64,000 nt of DNA, taken from NCBI RefSeq assembly GCF_003265705.1, contig NW_020312859.1:1668901-1732900 (forward strand), given 5' to 3'. Shown here piece by piece: positions 23,601-37,500 of the stretch; within the stretch, counting starts at the first letter, position 1, and every line of letters begins with the position of its first letter. This DNA is from Callorhinus ursinus (lineage: Eukaryota; Chordata; Mammalia; Carnivora; Otariidae). The position numbers were made by a program, and so were the translations under genes. The notes beneath the pieces were generated by a model that was not told the origin of the DNA, ran no database searches, and saw nothing but the letters and a program-made list of their open reading frames with translations.

Positions 23601-24385
23601 GCAAAGAGCCCGATGTAGGAAAGGAGGCTACTGATAAGTGAGTGGGGAGGTGGAGGGTGGATCAATTGGCCTGGGGGTCTGGGCAGGTAGTCACTCACCA
23701 TGAGGGTCATCAGCTCCTGCTGTAGCCTGCAACATAAGCGTTGGGAGTCACCCGGGAGTCTGGATGGGCCAGGGCTCCACGCGGTGCTTCTTCCCTCACC
23801 CCAGAATCTCTGGGGGAGCTGTCATGGAGGCTTCCCCTACCCTGAGGCCAGACTCAGCTGCGGCACACTCACTCCCATTTCCACCGAAGAGCCCCAGGGA
23901 GTCCTCACCCTTCCTAATTCCAGGTTCCGGCAGGACGGTTCTGCCTCGTTCTTAAGCCCCTCGGCTTCTCTGACGTCTCTCTCCCTGTGCCGGATCCCAG
24001 TTTCTCCCCGCTTCCGTCCCCACTCCCCCTCCCTACCTCGCCGAGCCACCGAAGGTCCCAGGCACACTTTCACCTTGGCTCACCCGCGGAGGATCATGGC
24101 GGCGTACCTCCCCCTTCTGTCCTCCTTCGGGGGGCCCTCTAAGGGCAGCCCGAGCTCCCGGCGTCCCCTCCTGCCCCCGCACATCTACCCACTCCAGGAG
24201 GAGGTGGGGGCCCGGAAGTCCGAGCTCTGGACCCCAAGGCCCAGGGCGTGCCGGGCCCGGCCAGTGTGACTCCACACTCCTCACCTCTTGCCCACGGGGC
24301 CCCGGGCGGCGCCCCCGCTGGGCTCGGCTCCTTTGCGGGCGGCGGCGACGCTGGCGGCAGCTGGGTCGCGGTTCTGGGAGGCCAT
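20624..24385 (-). CDS. UBE2C: Ubiquitin-conjugating enzyme E2 C (UbcH10)
   Basis: E2 enzyme that starts ubiquitin chains on anaphase-promoting complex substrates such as mitotic cyclins and securin. Coding exons in transcript order: 24385-24285 (101 bp), 23726-23699 (28 bp), 22920-22834 (87 bp), 21562-21358 (205 bp), 21248-21189 (60 bp), 20682-20624 (59 bp). They sum to 540 bp, exactly 179 aa. The UBC fold is complete: HPN at residues 104-106 and catalytic Cys114 in GNICLDIL. The unstructured Ala/Gly-rich N-terminus (residues 1-30), which restrains chain building in this family, is present. Compared with the human protein as I remember it there are only conservative changes, for example Asp120 for Glu. 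All splice sites are GT-AG. The acceptor of the 205-bp exon has a 16-C homopolymer as its pyrimidine tract. It lies downstream of DNTTIP1 on the same strand but has its own promoter. Confidence 0.98.
21579..21594 (+). repeat. G16 homopolymer next to a UBE2C splice acceptor
   Basis: Sixteen G bases on the plus strand, read as C16 in UBE2C pre-mRNA. They end 16 bases upstream of the acceptor junction at 21562/21563. Confidence 0.95.
21921..22491 (-). mobile_element. Three adjacent CanSINEs in UBE2C intron 3
   Basis: Reverse copies at about 21921-22125 and 22150-22368 (younger type with GA-rich body and GCCGAAGGCAG), then an older type at 22378-22491 (CAGTAATCTCTACACCCAAC through GCCAGCCAGGCGCCCC). 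A head-to-tail cluster. Confidence 0.85.
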
Positions 24386-24670
24386 CCCGGGTGGTGCGGG
24401 GAGAGAGACAGGAACTCGGAGAGCACGACTGCAACTGCAGGGCCGGCGGCCCGCCCGCCCGCGTTTGAATTGTAACCCTCCGGCAGCACCGGCCAATCAG
24501 CGGCTCGCTTGGGTTTGATCCAGCCAATGGGGCGCGCCAGAGCGCTGTGTCACTGCGCAACTGCTAGACCCACCCCCCAGCGCACCAATATTGGGCGGTG
24601 GAAACCTGCTTCTGAAGGGCGATTGGCAGAAGAGGCTGTCATTAACTAACGAATCTGCAGCGGATTGGTG
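24383..24670 (-). promoter_or_regulatory. UBE2C: UBE2C cell-cycle promoter (CHR plus CCAAT array)
   Basis: Upstream of the UBE2C ATG. CCAAT boxes read on the plus strand at 24493-24497, 24524-24528 and 24585-24589, and as ATTGG at 24590-24594, 24622-24626 and 24664-24668. The first two are 31 bases apart and the third is 61 further. A CHR-like hexamer TTTGAA lies at 24464-24469 (plus-strand reading). NF-Y boxes spaced about 31-33 bases with a CHR near the start site are the known signature of G2/M genes. The region is CpG-rich and TATA-less. Confidence 0.75.
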
Positions 24671-24699
24671 GCCTTTGGAAAACGCCGACCATTAAAGGG

Positions 24700-25300
24700 C
24701 CGACAAAAAGTCCACGTGGGATGAACACTTTCAGGTCCCAGGACTGGCTACCAGAGCGAGCTCCTGGCGCGCTCAGCCGGGATCCCCACTCCCAGGAGGG
24801 AACGTCTCCGGTCTGGCGACAGCGGTACCCTTCCCTGAACCGGGAAACCCTTGCTCCTCCACATATTTTAATGTCCCCGACACCTCTGTAGGGACCTTAT
24901 AGGAGGGGTATGACGGCCAGAGCCAGGAGACTGTTGGAAACAGGCTCCTACAGCAGCCTCTCCGACGGTTTGCTGTGTGACCCCGGACACGGCATTTAGT
25001 ATTTTCACCTGTAAGACGGGGACAATAAAAGCATCTCCGCACTTTTCTTCCGGTCTGTCGTCAACCCCTATGGTGCCAGCCAACACGTCCTGCCACTTCT
25101 GTACCTTAGGGGATGAAGAAATAAGAAACAGGGAAGGTTTGCAGGGTACACGGTGTTCCCAGCTTTGTCTCATAAAGCAGATAGGCACGGGGCAGTGGGA
25201 CCTTACTGGGTCCGACCTGCGATGGGGGAGGGGTACCTGGTCCTTTTTTCCTACACTCACATCTAGATCCCTTGGTATTTCGTCAGCCCCTACAACAGAC
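24700..25300. other. UBE2C-DNTTIP1 spacer
   Basis: About 600 bases between the UBE2C promoter and the DNTTIP1 3' end. I see no gene and no clear repeat; the part around 24960-25040 resembles a MIR fragment (ATTTTCACCTGTAAGACGGG). Confidence 0.5.
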
Positions 25301-25320
25301 TGCACAGCTAGCTCACTGTG

Positions 25321-25326
25321 TTTATT
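25321..25326 (-). terminator. DNTTIP1: DNTTIP1 poly(A) signal AATAAA
   Basis: TTTATT on the plus strand about 215 bases after the DNTTIP1 stop codon on the minus strand. Confidence 0.75.
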
Positions 25327-25538
25327 ACAAACTGTTTAATTGCTTCTTAACCCGATAACTTTACAAATACAGAACCACGTGCCAGTCTGGGGGTGCTCTG
25401 TAGTGAGTCACTACAGACTGGCCCAGGCACAGCTTAATGCCGCTGAGATCCATCCAGGAGCAGTCCCAGTAGTGGCCTCAGTGGGTGACAGGGCCTTGGA
25501 AGAGGGCTGCCAAGTGTAGCCAGGGGACTTGGCTTCAG

Positions 25539-28500
25539 TCAGGTCTGTGGAGGTGCTTCAACAGCACGATGCTCGTTCTCTGTTCGTAGTGTCTCCATGT
25601 ACTTTCGCATCTTCTCGACCATCCAGGAGGGTAGCACAAAGGATTTCAGCTCCTCCAGTTTCAGGTCCAGACATCCTCTGGAACAGACATTGAGGAGGAG
25701 AGTTGAAGCAAGGAGGGTGCAGGCCCAGGCTCACCCAAAGGGGCCACTGTGGGGGGGGGGCGCAGGGGACATCTAGATGACTGGCTTTACCTGTAGTCAT
25801 CACTGGCTGCGAGGTCCCGGATGTCCTCCTCGATGAGGAGGTAGGCCTGGGGCAGGAGCAAAGGAGAGTGGTCACTGCCTCTGATTCATTTCAACTCAAC
25901 AATACTATTAAACATGTACTTAATGTAAGGGCTGGAAGGGAGAGGGGCATAATTCACAGTTTAGGAGAGTGAGTAGGGAGAGACTGGAAAATAGCTCCGT
26001 GAGACAACCTTTCACTCAAATAGAAAATTTATGGGTTAAGGAGTGGAGATGGGTGACTTACAGCCGCCTCCTCTTTTAAAAAAGGACTCTGGGTGGCTTA
26101 AAATGAAATCGCAAGAGAGCTAGCAAAACACACATGGAAACAGGGAATCAGGAGGAGGAAGCTGTAATGTTAACTCTAGGAACTGAGATGATCTGGGTTT
26201 GAACTTCGTGGCAGAAGGGCAAACGTGAGAAGCTGCACTGCTGTCTCCTACCAGGGGCCTGCAGCTCGGCTGCGGCACAATGCCATGGTCTGCAGGGGGA
26301 GAGAGCCCTCTCGTGCACTTACCACACAGGGGATGTCATTCATCACATGGGCAAGTCTTCTGGGGGAGACAGTTCTTTCTAGTCTTAGGGTCAGGAGTAA
26401 TCTGTGTGTGTCCCCTGAGTAATCTGTCATCTTATGAGCACTGTGAACTATGTAACCAATGAGATGTCCCTGAGAAGGGCCTAGTGCTGAATTTGCAAAA
26501 ACCCATGGAAGTGTGCTAGTTTCCCAAGTCAGCTATTAAAAAAAAACACCCCTTTTAAAGCTAGTCTTGTTCATGGCTTAATGTTAGATCCTGTCTTTCC
26601 TCTTCCCATCTATTTCTTATTTACGTTATTTTGCATTTTATGTATGTGGTAAGTTCCCTAAAATCTTCTTAAACAGGGTGTAGGAATAAGTAGAGTAGTA
26701 AAACAGAAGATTGTTTCCTTGCCAGAAAGGAGATGGTATACTGGTTTGCAAGGCCACTGAATTCTAACAGGAGCAGTCCCCGCGGTGGGACTGAGTCCTC
26801 AGGTGGGGGACACCGCAGGTGATGGACAAAGCCCTGCTAGTTTCAGAACGCATGCAAGGATGGTTTTCCCAAGGTCGCTGCTTGATGAGCTAAGAACTCT
26901 TTAAGCAGAGGTGATTCTGGAAGGGGCTGCTAGGCGTGGCAAACAGCTTTCACTGCATGTGCTAACTCCTACTGACAGGAGGTGCTGCCTGGAGCACTGT
27001 GTTGGGGAGATCCTACAGCTGTGTCTGGTGGAAGAGGTGGTGATCCGTGAGAGCCATCTGTCAATGGGCACATGAGGTAAAAGTAGTGTTACATGTGCTG
27101 TGCACCTGCCATTCTTATGCACAGCTAATATAGTCTGAATAAGGCTGGTGAAGGAGGGAGCGAGGGAGTGGTGTGTGGGAAGGGAATCCAGGGATTAAGT
27201 CTGGTCTTCAGTGTGAAGAAAGGGGCCCTCTCTACCCTGGCAAGTCTCCTTTTCCACATTCATCAGGCTTTGAGAGTCTCAGACATGGAAGGAAGTGCCA
27301 CCAACAGCTGGACCCTTGGCCCCTGGGCTGGGTGGGTCCCTGGCTGGGCATGTGTGAACAGTGCTTACCATCTTCCCCCCTGTTGCCCGCATGTGATGCT
27401 GCTCGGCCAGCCAGTGCTTGTCCTGGGGGTCAGCTGCATACTGGAAGGGATGAAATCACAGATGTTAGCCTAGTGGGAGGAACTTTTCTCATTTGGTTCT
27501 AGAGCATCTCTCAGCCCCTGAGCATCTCTCACCAAGACCTCGTCCCAGCCTGGTGAATGCAGAGGGCTTGCCAACCTCTTCACAGCAAGCGGAGCTGAGC
27601 CCAGGAGGCCAGGGGATGGGACCCAAATCCCAGAACTTTAGCACACTTCCTACCCCTTCCTTTCTCAAAGCACAGCACTCTGGCAACTGGTCAGACTGGT
27701 GACTATTACTCTAGAGCTCTACTCTTTTTCGAAGAATGACCTGAGGTAGTTTACCACACATATGAACTGTTATGGTGACCATATTTTCCGAAACAAAAAT
27801 CAGGACAGGTCATGCTCTGGGGGGAGCAGAATAGCACTGCGGTTAAGAACTTGGTTTTGGAATTAGGTTTACATTCTGGTTCTGGGGCGCCTGGGTGGCT
27901 CAGTCGTTGAGCGTCTGCCTACGGCTCAGGTCGTGATCCCAGGGTCCTGGGGATCGAGCCCCACATCGGGCTCCCTGCTCCGCGGGAAGCCTGCTTCTCC
28001 CTCTCCCACTCCCCCTGCTTGTGTTCCCTCTCTCTCTCTCTGTCAAATAAATAAATAAAATCTTAAAAAAAAAAAAAATCAGGTTCCTGCCTCTTAGTAG
28101 ATGGTGTCAACCTGGGCAGTAATTTCCTTGAGACTCAGTTTCTTCATCTGTGAAACAAACAGTATCAATACTTAGAAGCTTGTTAAGGATAAATGAGATA
28201 GTGCATAAAAAGTGGTAAAGATAGTATCTGACACAAAGTGCTCAATAAAGGTAGATTTTATAAAATAGGTAGGACAGTTGAAATAGAGACAAAGCTGAGA
28301 AATCTGTATGGTTACTACCCTTTGTGTGTAAATATTTCACTTCCCAAGTAATATAAATATTAATAAAAAAATTTAATAAGAGTATGCATTTTCTATCCCA
28401 ATTTCAATCCCACTTCCAGGGATGTATCCTGCAGAATCACCCACACATGTACACAAGGGATGTTTGGGATAGCACTGTTCATAATAGCAAAACTGTTGGA

Positions 28501-31500
28501 AAAACATAAATATCCACTAATAGGGGGTAATGAAATAAATTATGGAATAGCCATTTTATGAATTCTACACAGCTGTTAGAAATAAAATGAGGGGGGTGCC
28601 TGAGTGGCTCAGTCATTAAGCGTCTGCCTTCGTCCTGGGATCGAGCCCTGTATCGGGGTCCCTGCCCTGCAGGGAGCCTGCTTCTCCCTCTCCCACTCCC
28701 CCTGCTGTATTCCCTCTCTCGCTGTGTCTCTCTGTGTCAAATAAATAAATAAATAAACCTTAAAAAAAAATAAAATGAGGGAGACTTAATTTAATAACAT
28801 GGACAAATCTTTAAGATATCATCCACAGATTTATAGTGGTCAGCTCACTTTTTCTGTAAAGGGCCAGCTAGTAAATATTTTAGGCTTTGCTGGCCATATA
28901 CATCTTTGTTGCATATCCTTCATTTTTATTTTTAAATTTTTTTTAAGATTTTATTTATTTGAGAGAGAGAATGAGATAGAGAGAGAGAGCATGAGAGGGA
29001 GGAGGGTCCGAGGGAGAAGCAGACTCCCCGCCGAGCAGGGAGCCCGATGCGGGACTCGATCCCAGGACTCCAGGATCATGACCTGAGCTGAAGGCAGTTG
29101 CTTAACCAACTGAGCCACCCAGGCGTCCATTTTTATTTTTTTAATTGTTTTTACAGATTTTATTTTTAAGTAACCTCTACACCCAACGTGGACCTCGAAC
29201 TTATAACCCCGAGATCAAGAGTCACACACTCCACTGATTGAGCCAGCCAGGCACCCCCATTTTTATTTTTTTAAATCACCCTTTAAAAATATAAAAAATT
29301 CGAGTTGGACAAGAACAGGCTCCTGGTTGGATTTGGCCCACAGGCCATACCTGGCCCTGTATTAGAATGTTAGCTCTGTGAAGGCAAGGAGTTGTGTGTG
29401 TCCACATTTTGTTTACTGCTATATCTCTAGCACTTTGAGAATGCTCAGCACTCAATAAATATGTGTTCAATGAATGAATGAATTTTTGGGTGAAAAAAAA
29501 TAAAATCAGAGAACAATATGTAGTTATAGATGTATTATTGCTATTAACACGTATAGTCAACAACATAAAATATCACTGAAGGCCATATACACACCCACAC
29601 CCATGTGTGTGCACAGGGAGGGCCTGGAGGATGCTGCCATGCTGGCGGTGGTGGCCTCGAGGGGAGGAGACTCGGAGTCAAGAATGAAGGGAACTTTGCG
29701 TTTTGTTCCCTGTCAGCTTCTGCATATTGAGTCTTTTTACAGTAAGAATGGGTTTTATATATTATTTCTATAATAAAAAAAAGTTAAAAAGGAAAAGAAA
29801 AATTTGAATAATGCCTTTAGGAAGACAGAAAAATGGGCAAGAGATACAAGAGGTAGTTTACAGAAGAAATACAAATGGATGCTAAGTGAGTGAAAAGATG
29901 CCTGTCGTCACAAACAGAGAATTAAAACAACAAAAACATTTTCCTTCCACTTCTTAGACTGGAAAGATTATAGTGCAAGATCGTTCCCACTGGTAATGAG
30001 TGTGGGTCGGCAGTTTATTACAAAAGGCAGATCAAAGAATTGGGAATATGTGCTGGTAATATCAAACACTCACGGAGCCCTTGCTATGTGCCAGGCAGTG
30101 TGCTGGGAGCTTTACTGCACTCTTCCCTAATTCCACCAATCCTGTAAGGTTGGACTGTATCATTCTGTTTTTGTAGATAACAAAACAGGCTCAGAAATGG
30201 GAAGGAAAAATAAAATAAGATAAAAACAGAGAAGAAGGCAAACCATAAGAGACTCTTAACTCTAGGAAACAAACTGAGGGTTGCTGGAGGGGAGGTGGGG
30301 AGATGAGGTAACTGGGTGATGGGCATTAAGGAGGGCACTTGATGGAATGAGCACTGGGTGTTACATGCAACTGATGAATCACTAAATCTTACCTCTGAAA
30401 CTAATAATACACTATATGTTAACTAAACTGAATTAAGAAAGAAAGAAAGAGAAAAAGAAATGTGAAGCCACTTGCCCAAGGTCACATGGCTACTAAGTAG
30501 CGGAACCAGGACTGAAACCATACTCTTAACCATTGTGCTACTGGAATTCCAAGGAGGTTCCAGAGCACATACACTTGGGGGATGATGCAAGAAGGGTTTT
30601 GGAAGAGGTGGATCCTACAGAAGAGTCAGGCAGAGATATAAGCCGGGGGTGGGGGGAAGGTCATCAGAGGGAACAGCAGGAGTGAAGACACTGAAAGGAA
30701 AATGAAGTAGCAAGTAGGTCACACTGTCTCAGTGCTGAGGATCTCAGGATGTAAGACTTAAAAGGAAGAAGAAGGTCCACCCTTCAAAGAACCTGAACTT
30801 GCACAGAATGTAGTAGACAGAGCCGTAATTCTGGGACCCCAAGCCTTACGGATGGGTGCAAGAACATGTCTTGAACACACATGTGCTATGTTCTAATATA
30901 TTTGGATACTTTTGTGACTGAAGAAACACAAATTCATTTAAGAGGGTGACTGATATCATGCCCCTCCATTATTTTCTTAAATAGTAGAGACCTAAGTACC
31001 TCTCTTTGAAAAGGGATAGAACTGCTGCCTTGCTCCAACCTCTTTATTTTATAGACAATTGAATAAGGTAATGGGGAAGAGCTCAGGCTTTGCTGAAGAC
31101 AGACCCAGACTGGAATCCTACTCATCACTTATTGGCTGAGTAACTTTGGGCAAGTCACTTAGCCTTTCTTTACCCCCGTTTTTGTTTTTTTATGTTTTAA
31201 TTTTTTAAAATTTATTTATTTGACAGAGGGTGAGCGAGAGCAGGAGTACAAGCAGGGGGAGTGGGAGAGGGAGAGGCAGGTTTCCTGTCAAGCAGGGAGC
31301 CTGATGGGGGGCTCAATCCCCGGACGCTGGGATCATGACCTGAGCTGAAGGCAGGCGCCTAGACTGAGCCACCCAGGCGCCCCTATGTTTTAATTTGTAA
31401 AACAATGAGAGCTATCTCTGTTTTAACGGATAGCTCCCTGAGATAAAGTAAGTGCAGCACCTGAAACCCGGTGTGGTCCGCAATAAGCACACTAGGAAAG

Positions 31501-34500
31501 TAGTTGTTACTGAGGGGCAGGATGTTCAGTAAATTACAAGAGGTAAAGGTTAAGGGCAGAGGGGTAACTAGAACACAGAAGTCCTGAGTCCCAGATGAGT
31601 GTTTGTTCCAAGCTTCTCTGTGCCATCCACAGCTCCCACCGCACACACTGCAACGGCCTGCCTGACTCGCAGCACTCACCTACCTTAAAGAGGTGCGGGT
31701 GCTTGATGTAGATTCTTCCTCTGGTGCCCCCCATCCCCAGGGCCCTGAAAAGGAATGGAGGGGTGGTAAGGATTCCAGCAGCTGCAGTCCTAGGGGTAGG
31801 CCCCCAAGTTGTCCCCTCCCTCAGCGCCAAAGCTCTGGAACTTACTTGTTGGCTCGAGATCCCAGCACAAACGTGGTAGACTCATTCAGCCGGGCTGGGT
31901 CCCACTATGCAAAAGAGAGAGGCTGGTGAGGGTGAGGTTTACCTGGTGGGCAGGACGGAAATACTCTTTTCCTGCCTTCTCCTACCACCATCCTTGTCCA
32001 CTATTCCAAACAGCTGATTCAAGAAACCAAGTATTGACAATATGCTGGGCTAGACACTGGGGATAAAGAGATGAGTAAGATACAGTCTCTGCTTTCTGGG
32101 GGCCACAGAAATTATAATTATGCCAGCATGAGACAGGCAGGGATAGAGATGCCAGTTGAGAGGGATGCCATGGGGGAGGGCAACAGGAAGGCTCCCTTGC
32201 AGAGGTAATTCCCTGATTAATTCTGGAAGGGCAGCGGGGAGGAAGAAAGGGCAGTACAGTATAAATGGGAGGAAGTGAGAGCGGGCTTGGCAGGCCGGAG
32301 AGACCACGAGCGATTCCGTGTAGCTAAAAGGAGAGAGCACGGATTAGGGAGTGGCAAGAGAGGAGGTTGAAGAGACAGACGGGGCTAGAGGCCTGGGCGT
32401 GCTGCTTTTAGGAGTTTGCACTTTATCTTGTAGGTCATGCGGAGTCACTGAGGTCTCTAAATAGGGAGACCCAGATTTGCTTTAAAGACAGTTCACTCGC
32501 CCACACATGGCTAATGGATTCGAAATGGCAAGACTATAGGCTGGGAGCAGTTTAGAGGTTGCTGTACTAAAGCATTTTTTTTTTTTTTTAAGATTTTATT
32601 TATTTGACAGAGAGAGACACAGCGAGAGAGGGAACACAAGCAGGGGGAGTGGGAGAGGGAGAAGCAGACTCCCCGCTGAGCAGAGAGCCCGATGCCGGGC
32701 TTGATCCTGGGACCCTGGGATCATGACCTGAGCCGAAGGCAGACGCTTAACGACTGAGCCACCCAGGCGCCCCTGTACTAAAGCATTTCTGAGAGAAGAT
32801 GAGGGTCTGAGCTCAGATGGCAGTAAGGATGACAAGGAGGGAAGAGGAGCTGTGATCTATGTGGGAGGTGGGATCAGCCAGGACTCGAGTGGATCTAGAC
32901 GGGAAGAGGGAAAGATGACTAAAGCAGACAATGCCAAAGAAGGTCTACGAGGAAAGATTCTGACTGCAATTTTGGATAGGCTGAGTTTGAAATGCTACAG
33001 AAATTCCAGGCAGGGAGGTCTAGCAAATGGTAGGAGACGTAAATTCTAAAGCAGAAAGAGACGTGAGGGATAAAGGTATGGTGACTTCAGCATACACTGG
33101 TCCCTGAAATCCTAAGAGTGAATGATTGACAGCATTCACAGAAATTTTACAGGCAGGAGTGGGCCAGCGAGACAATTCTGAGGGACGTCCATGTATATGG
33201 GTCACTGCTGAGGAAGAGGAACTCATGAGAAAGAGAAAGGATGTCTGGAGAGTTACTGAATAATCAGGGAAATGCAGGATTATTGGCTCGAAGGGAGCAG
33301 AGTTTAAGACGGAAGGCAGGGTCACTGGTGTGAGAGCCGAGATGGTCAGTACCACCGGCAGTGGAACCTTTTTACTGGACAGAGCCTCCACCAGGCCAGT
33401 GGAGCTTTCACCTACCTTACTGGGCTTCCACTCGTGATTTTATTTGAAGAAAGGATTCTATTGCTAAAAGAGCTTGCAAACAACTGTTCTGGAGGCAACA
33501 GAGGCTAATGGTTAAGAGCATAGCCTCTGGTGGCAATGGACCTTGGCTTTGAGACTTGGCATGACCATTTAGCAGCTATGTGACTCTGGGCAGGTCTCTG
33601 AGCCTTAATATAAGTTCAAGGTTATTAAGTGTATACGATAACTACACTTAATATGCTACACCACAGAACAGTAACAGAATCTATCTCATAAGATTGTTAT
33701 AAAGATTAAACGAGATGACATACAAAAGATTTAGGGCAGGGCCTGTCCTCTACCAAGCACCCCTACTTCCAATCCCTGTTTAAGATCCTTCTGGGAGGCC
33801 GGGGGGGTGCGGGTGCAGGGTGGGGGTTGGGGAACAGGTGGGGTGGCTCTGGAATGGCATGTGCACATCCCTCAGCCCCTGCCCTCACGGTGGGTCTCCC
33901 CGGGATAGCGGTCATTCCCATGCTCACATAATCATACCTTGGGGCCTTCTCGGCGAATTGGTTCACAGGATTTTGGTTTCCATCTGATTGGAAGGAAAGA
34001 AGAAAGGTGACTTCCCTGAGGTGAGGCCTAGGACTGGAACAAAGCCTGCTGGTGGTGGCGGAAGTTCCTCACACACTCTCGCTTTGGCCCTGGCGGTCCT
34101 TCCTCCTGGTAAGCCATTGGAGGACGTACAAAGGCAAACGCCATTCTAGGACTGGCTCTGAGGTTACCTAGCCACATGGGCGGATCCAGGAAGCTCTCTG
34201 AGATGTCGTTTCCTTCTCTGTGAAAAGGAGGGAACAACAGCAGCTGCCCCCGTCCTGTGTTTGCGAGCCGCACAGCTGCTTCGGAGAGGCAGGTACGGGG
34301 CAGGGGGGGGGGGTAAGCCATGCTGTGACGGCCTTACTGCTCCATCTCCTAAGCCAGTGGTTTCAGACTGTCCCCGCTGCTCCCAACCAAACCGGTGTGG
34401 CTGTCTCGATTAGACTTCCACATAAAGTTTTATTTGAAGAAAAGACTCTGTTGCTTCAAAAACCTTTGTAGTACAACTGTGCTCATTATTAGCTGGTTGA

Positions 34501-37500
34501 CCTTGGACAAAAATTCTGAGTCTGTTTCCTTTTTTTTTTAAGAAATATTTTATTTACTTATCAGAGAGAGAGAGAGAGAGAGAGTGCACAAGCAGGCAGA
34601 GGGAGAAGCAGGCTCCCGGCTGAGCAGAGAGCCCAACACGGGGCTCGATCCCAGGACGCTGGGATCATGACCTGAGCCAAAGGCAGATGCTTAACCGACT
34701 GAGCCACCCAGGCGCCCCTCTGAGTCTGCCTCCTGATTTACAAAATTAACAATACCTTCACTAGAGGGTGGCTGTAAGGATTAGAAGGTAAAGTATATAA
34801 GATATTTAGAGCAGTTACAGCACATTATGAGCATTCAAGGTGTACTAACAATAAAAACAGGTCTGGTATTTAATGAAGCTGGGCTAAACAGTTCTGGGGC
34901 AAAAGCAGGATAAAATAGTGTCCTCCCTAAGCCTTCTTTCCCCACCCCTCAAACCAGACTAACCCTCCTCCAAGGTGACTTAAACAGCTGGATCTGATTT
35001 CGGCAGGTGAGGAGCTCTGGCCTCTCTCCCTCCAGGCCCACCCCCTCCCTGCTCTCCCTGCACTGCTGGCCCCTACTCACACCATGCTGGCAGCTGCCCG
35101 ATCGTTCGACAGCATGTGTCCAGGAGGCCGTCCCTTCCTCTGCCAGAAAAAACAGCTGTCAGAGGCCTGACCACGTGGGAAGCCCCACCCCATGCCACTG
35201 GCAGGTCCAGGGTCACTTGGTGGAGATGGTTTTCCAAAGAGACCAAATGAGGTTTCAGAGTGAACAAGGAGAGTTAACAATCTCCAGGGGGCCTACCTCT
35301 CATGCCAGAAAGGCCCCCCGGTGCATGGAGGAAGCCCTCTACCTTCTTCTGGAGTTATAGGGCCTTTTCCCAGCCAGAAAACATGGAGATGAGTTACCTT
35401 TTTGGGAACGGGGCTTCCTCGATGGGCACATTCCTCTTCTGTCTGTCGGCCACGCTGGAGGAAAATGGAAGGGAGAGGTCAGTGGAGAGCCAGTGCCTGG
35501 GATCGGCAGGTCCCCAGGGGCTGCAGAAGACAGAGCCCTGGGCTATACCATCCAGCCCCTCCCCGGGCCGGGCCTCATTTGGACCTGGTCCTACGAATGG
35601 GTAGTATGTGGAAGCTCCCTGGGCCCACAGAGTTCACCTGCCTCCCAGCCTCATTGGTCTCCCCTGGCAACACCCCAGACCCAGTGATTCTGACCTTTAT
35701 CCCTGGAAGCTCATGGGTCAATCTGGGTATTACTTTTTCTCCATCTGAAAACAGTAATTTAGCCTGAAGGGAAAAGATCAAGTGTTAACAGTCACTATTT
35801 TGGTGGGTAACTGCTGGGTTAAAACTCCAAACTGGGTTGAAATATTTTCATGGCCAGTACAAAGGCACTCTGAGATATGCATATACATAGATATCTACTT
35901 TTTTTTTAAAAAAACTTAAGTACAGTTGACCCTTGAACAACATGGGTTTGACTCGCACGGGCCCACTTAACACAGTTTTTTTTTTTTGATAAAAACAGTA
36001 CAGTACTACAAATGTATTTTCTCTTCCTTATGATTTTCTTAGTAACGTTTTCTTTTGTCTATTTTATTATAAGAATACAATCTAAAAAACATATAACATA
36101 CAAAATACGTGTTAATCAACTGTTGATATTATTGGTAAGGTTTCTGGTCAACATAAGCCATTAGTTTTTGGAGTCAAAAGTCTATATATGGGGGCGCCTG
36201 GCTGGCTCAGTCAGTAGAGCACGTGACTCTTGATCTTGGGGTCATGAGTTCGAGCTCCATATTGGGTGCAGAGATTACTTAAAAAAAGAAAAAGTTTATA
36301 TGTGTATTTTCCACTGCAGAAAGTTGGCGCCCCTCACCCCTACCTTGTTCAAAGGTCAACTATAATTAATGATCATTGCTGAAAAATTAAAGATGAAACT
36401 ATGCAAAAAAAACAAATCTCTGTATCCACAGACTACTGTTAATATTTCAATGTAAATTCTTCATTACTTTTTTCCATGTAAATATATACTATATATTATT
36501 TTTCCTAACTAAATGTAATAATATAACACATTCCTCAATAGTCGCTGCTTTTCATTTAATAAATATTGAGCCCCTAGTACAGAAGTGGCTGGGGACACAG
36601 TAGTAAATAGCACATGCACAGTCCCTGGTCTTGTGGAGCTTATACTCCGCAGGCAATCTGGATAATAAGCAAATAAACAAACAAGGTAATTTCAGATCAT
36701 GATAAATGGTGTGGAGGAAAAAAACCCCAGGCAGATGTGACAGAGAATTAGCAGAGGGGAGGGCTGCTTTAAGTAGGTGGTCAGGGGAGGCTGTGCTGAG
36801 AAGGCAGCCTTCTGGGCTGGGCTGGGCTGGGCTAGGGAAAAGGAGCCAGCTATCAGAAGGGCTGAGGAGAAGTGTGTCAGCAGCAGGGAGAGCAAGAGCC
36901 CCAAAGTGGGAATAGACTTGGTTTGTTTGAAGAAAAAGATGGCCTGGCAAATAATGGGCAGAGGAGAGAGGCGTGAATGAGGAGTGTGGCAAGGTAGGCA
37001 GGGCCCTGTAGGTTATGTGAAGAGTTGTGTTCCCATGAGCAGCATTCGATGGGCCTGAGCACTCCCCTCTTCTGGAAACTCTCTCCCACCGGCTCCTATG
37101 GCCACACTTCCCTGGTTTTCCTACTTGTCTGGCCACTCTCTCTTAGCCTTCTTTGCTGGCTCATCTTCCTCAATGCGATTCATTCTGTCTTCTTCCATTT
37201 GGTATTCTATCTGCTCTCATCATGCTCACAGCTTCAGTTAACATCTATAAACTGATGACACTGTAATTTTTGAAAATTTGAGTACAGTTGACACACAATG
37301 TTGGCTCTATGACTTTTTTCTCTTCAGCTGTGGCCTCTCCTTTGAGCTCCAGATTTATACAACAGTCTGCCTTGTGTCTATATGTAGAGGTCCCAGTTGC
37401 TAAGTCCAATACTAGACTCATAAACCTCCTCCAAACATTGCAATGAAGAGTGCACAAGTCTCTGCGTGGAATTATGCGCACGTTCTGTGGTACTGTAATT

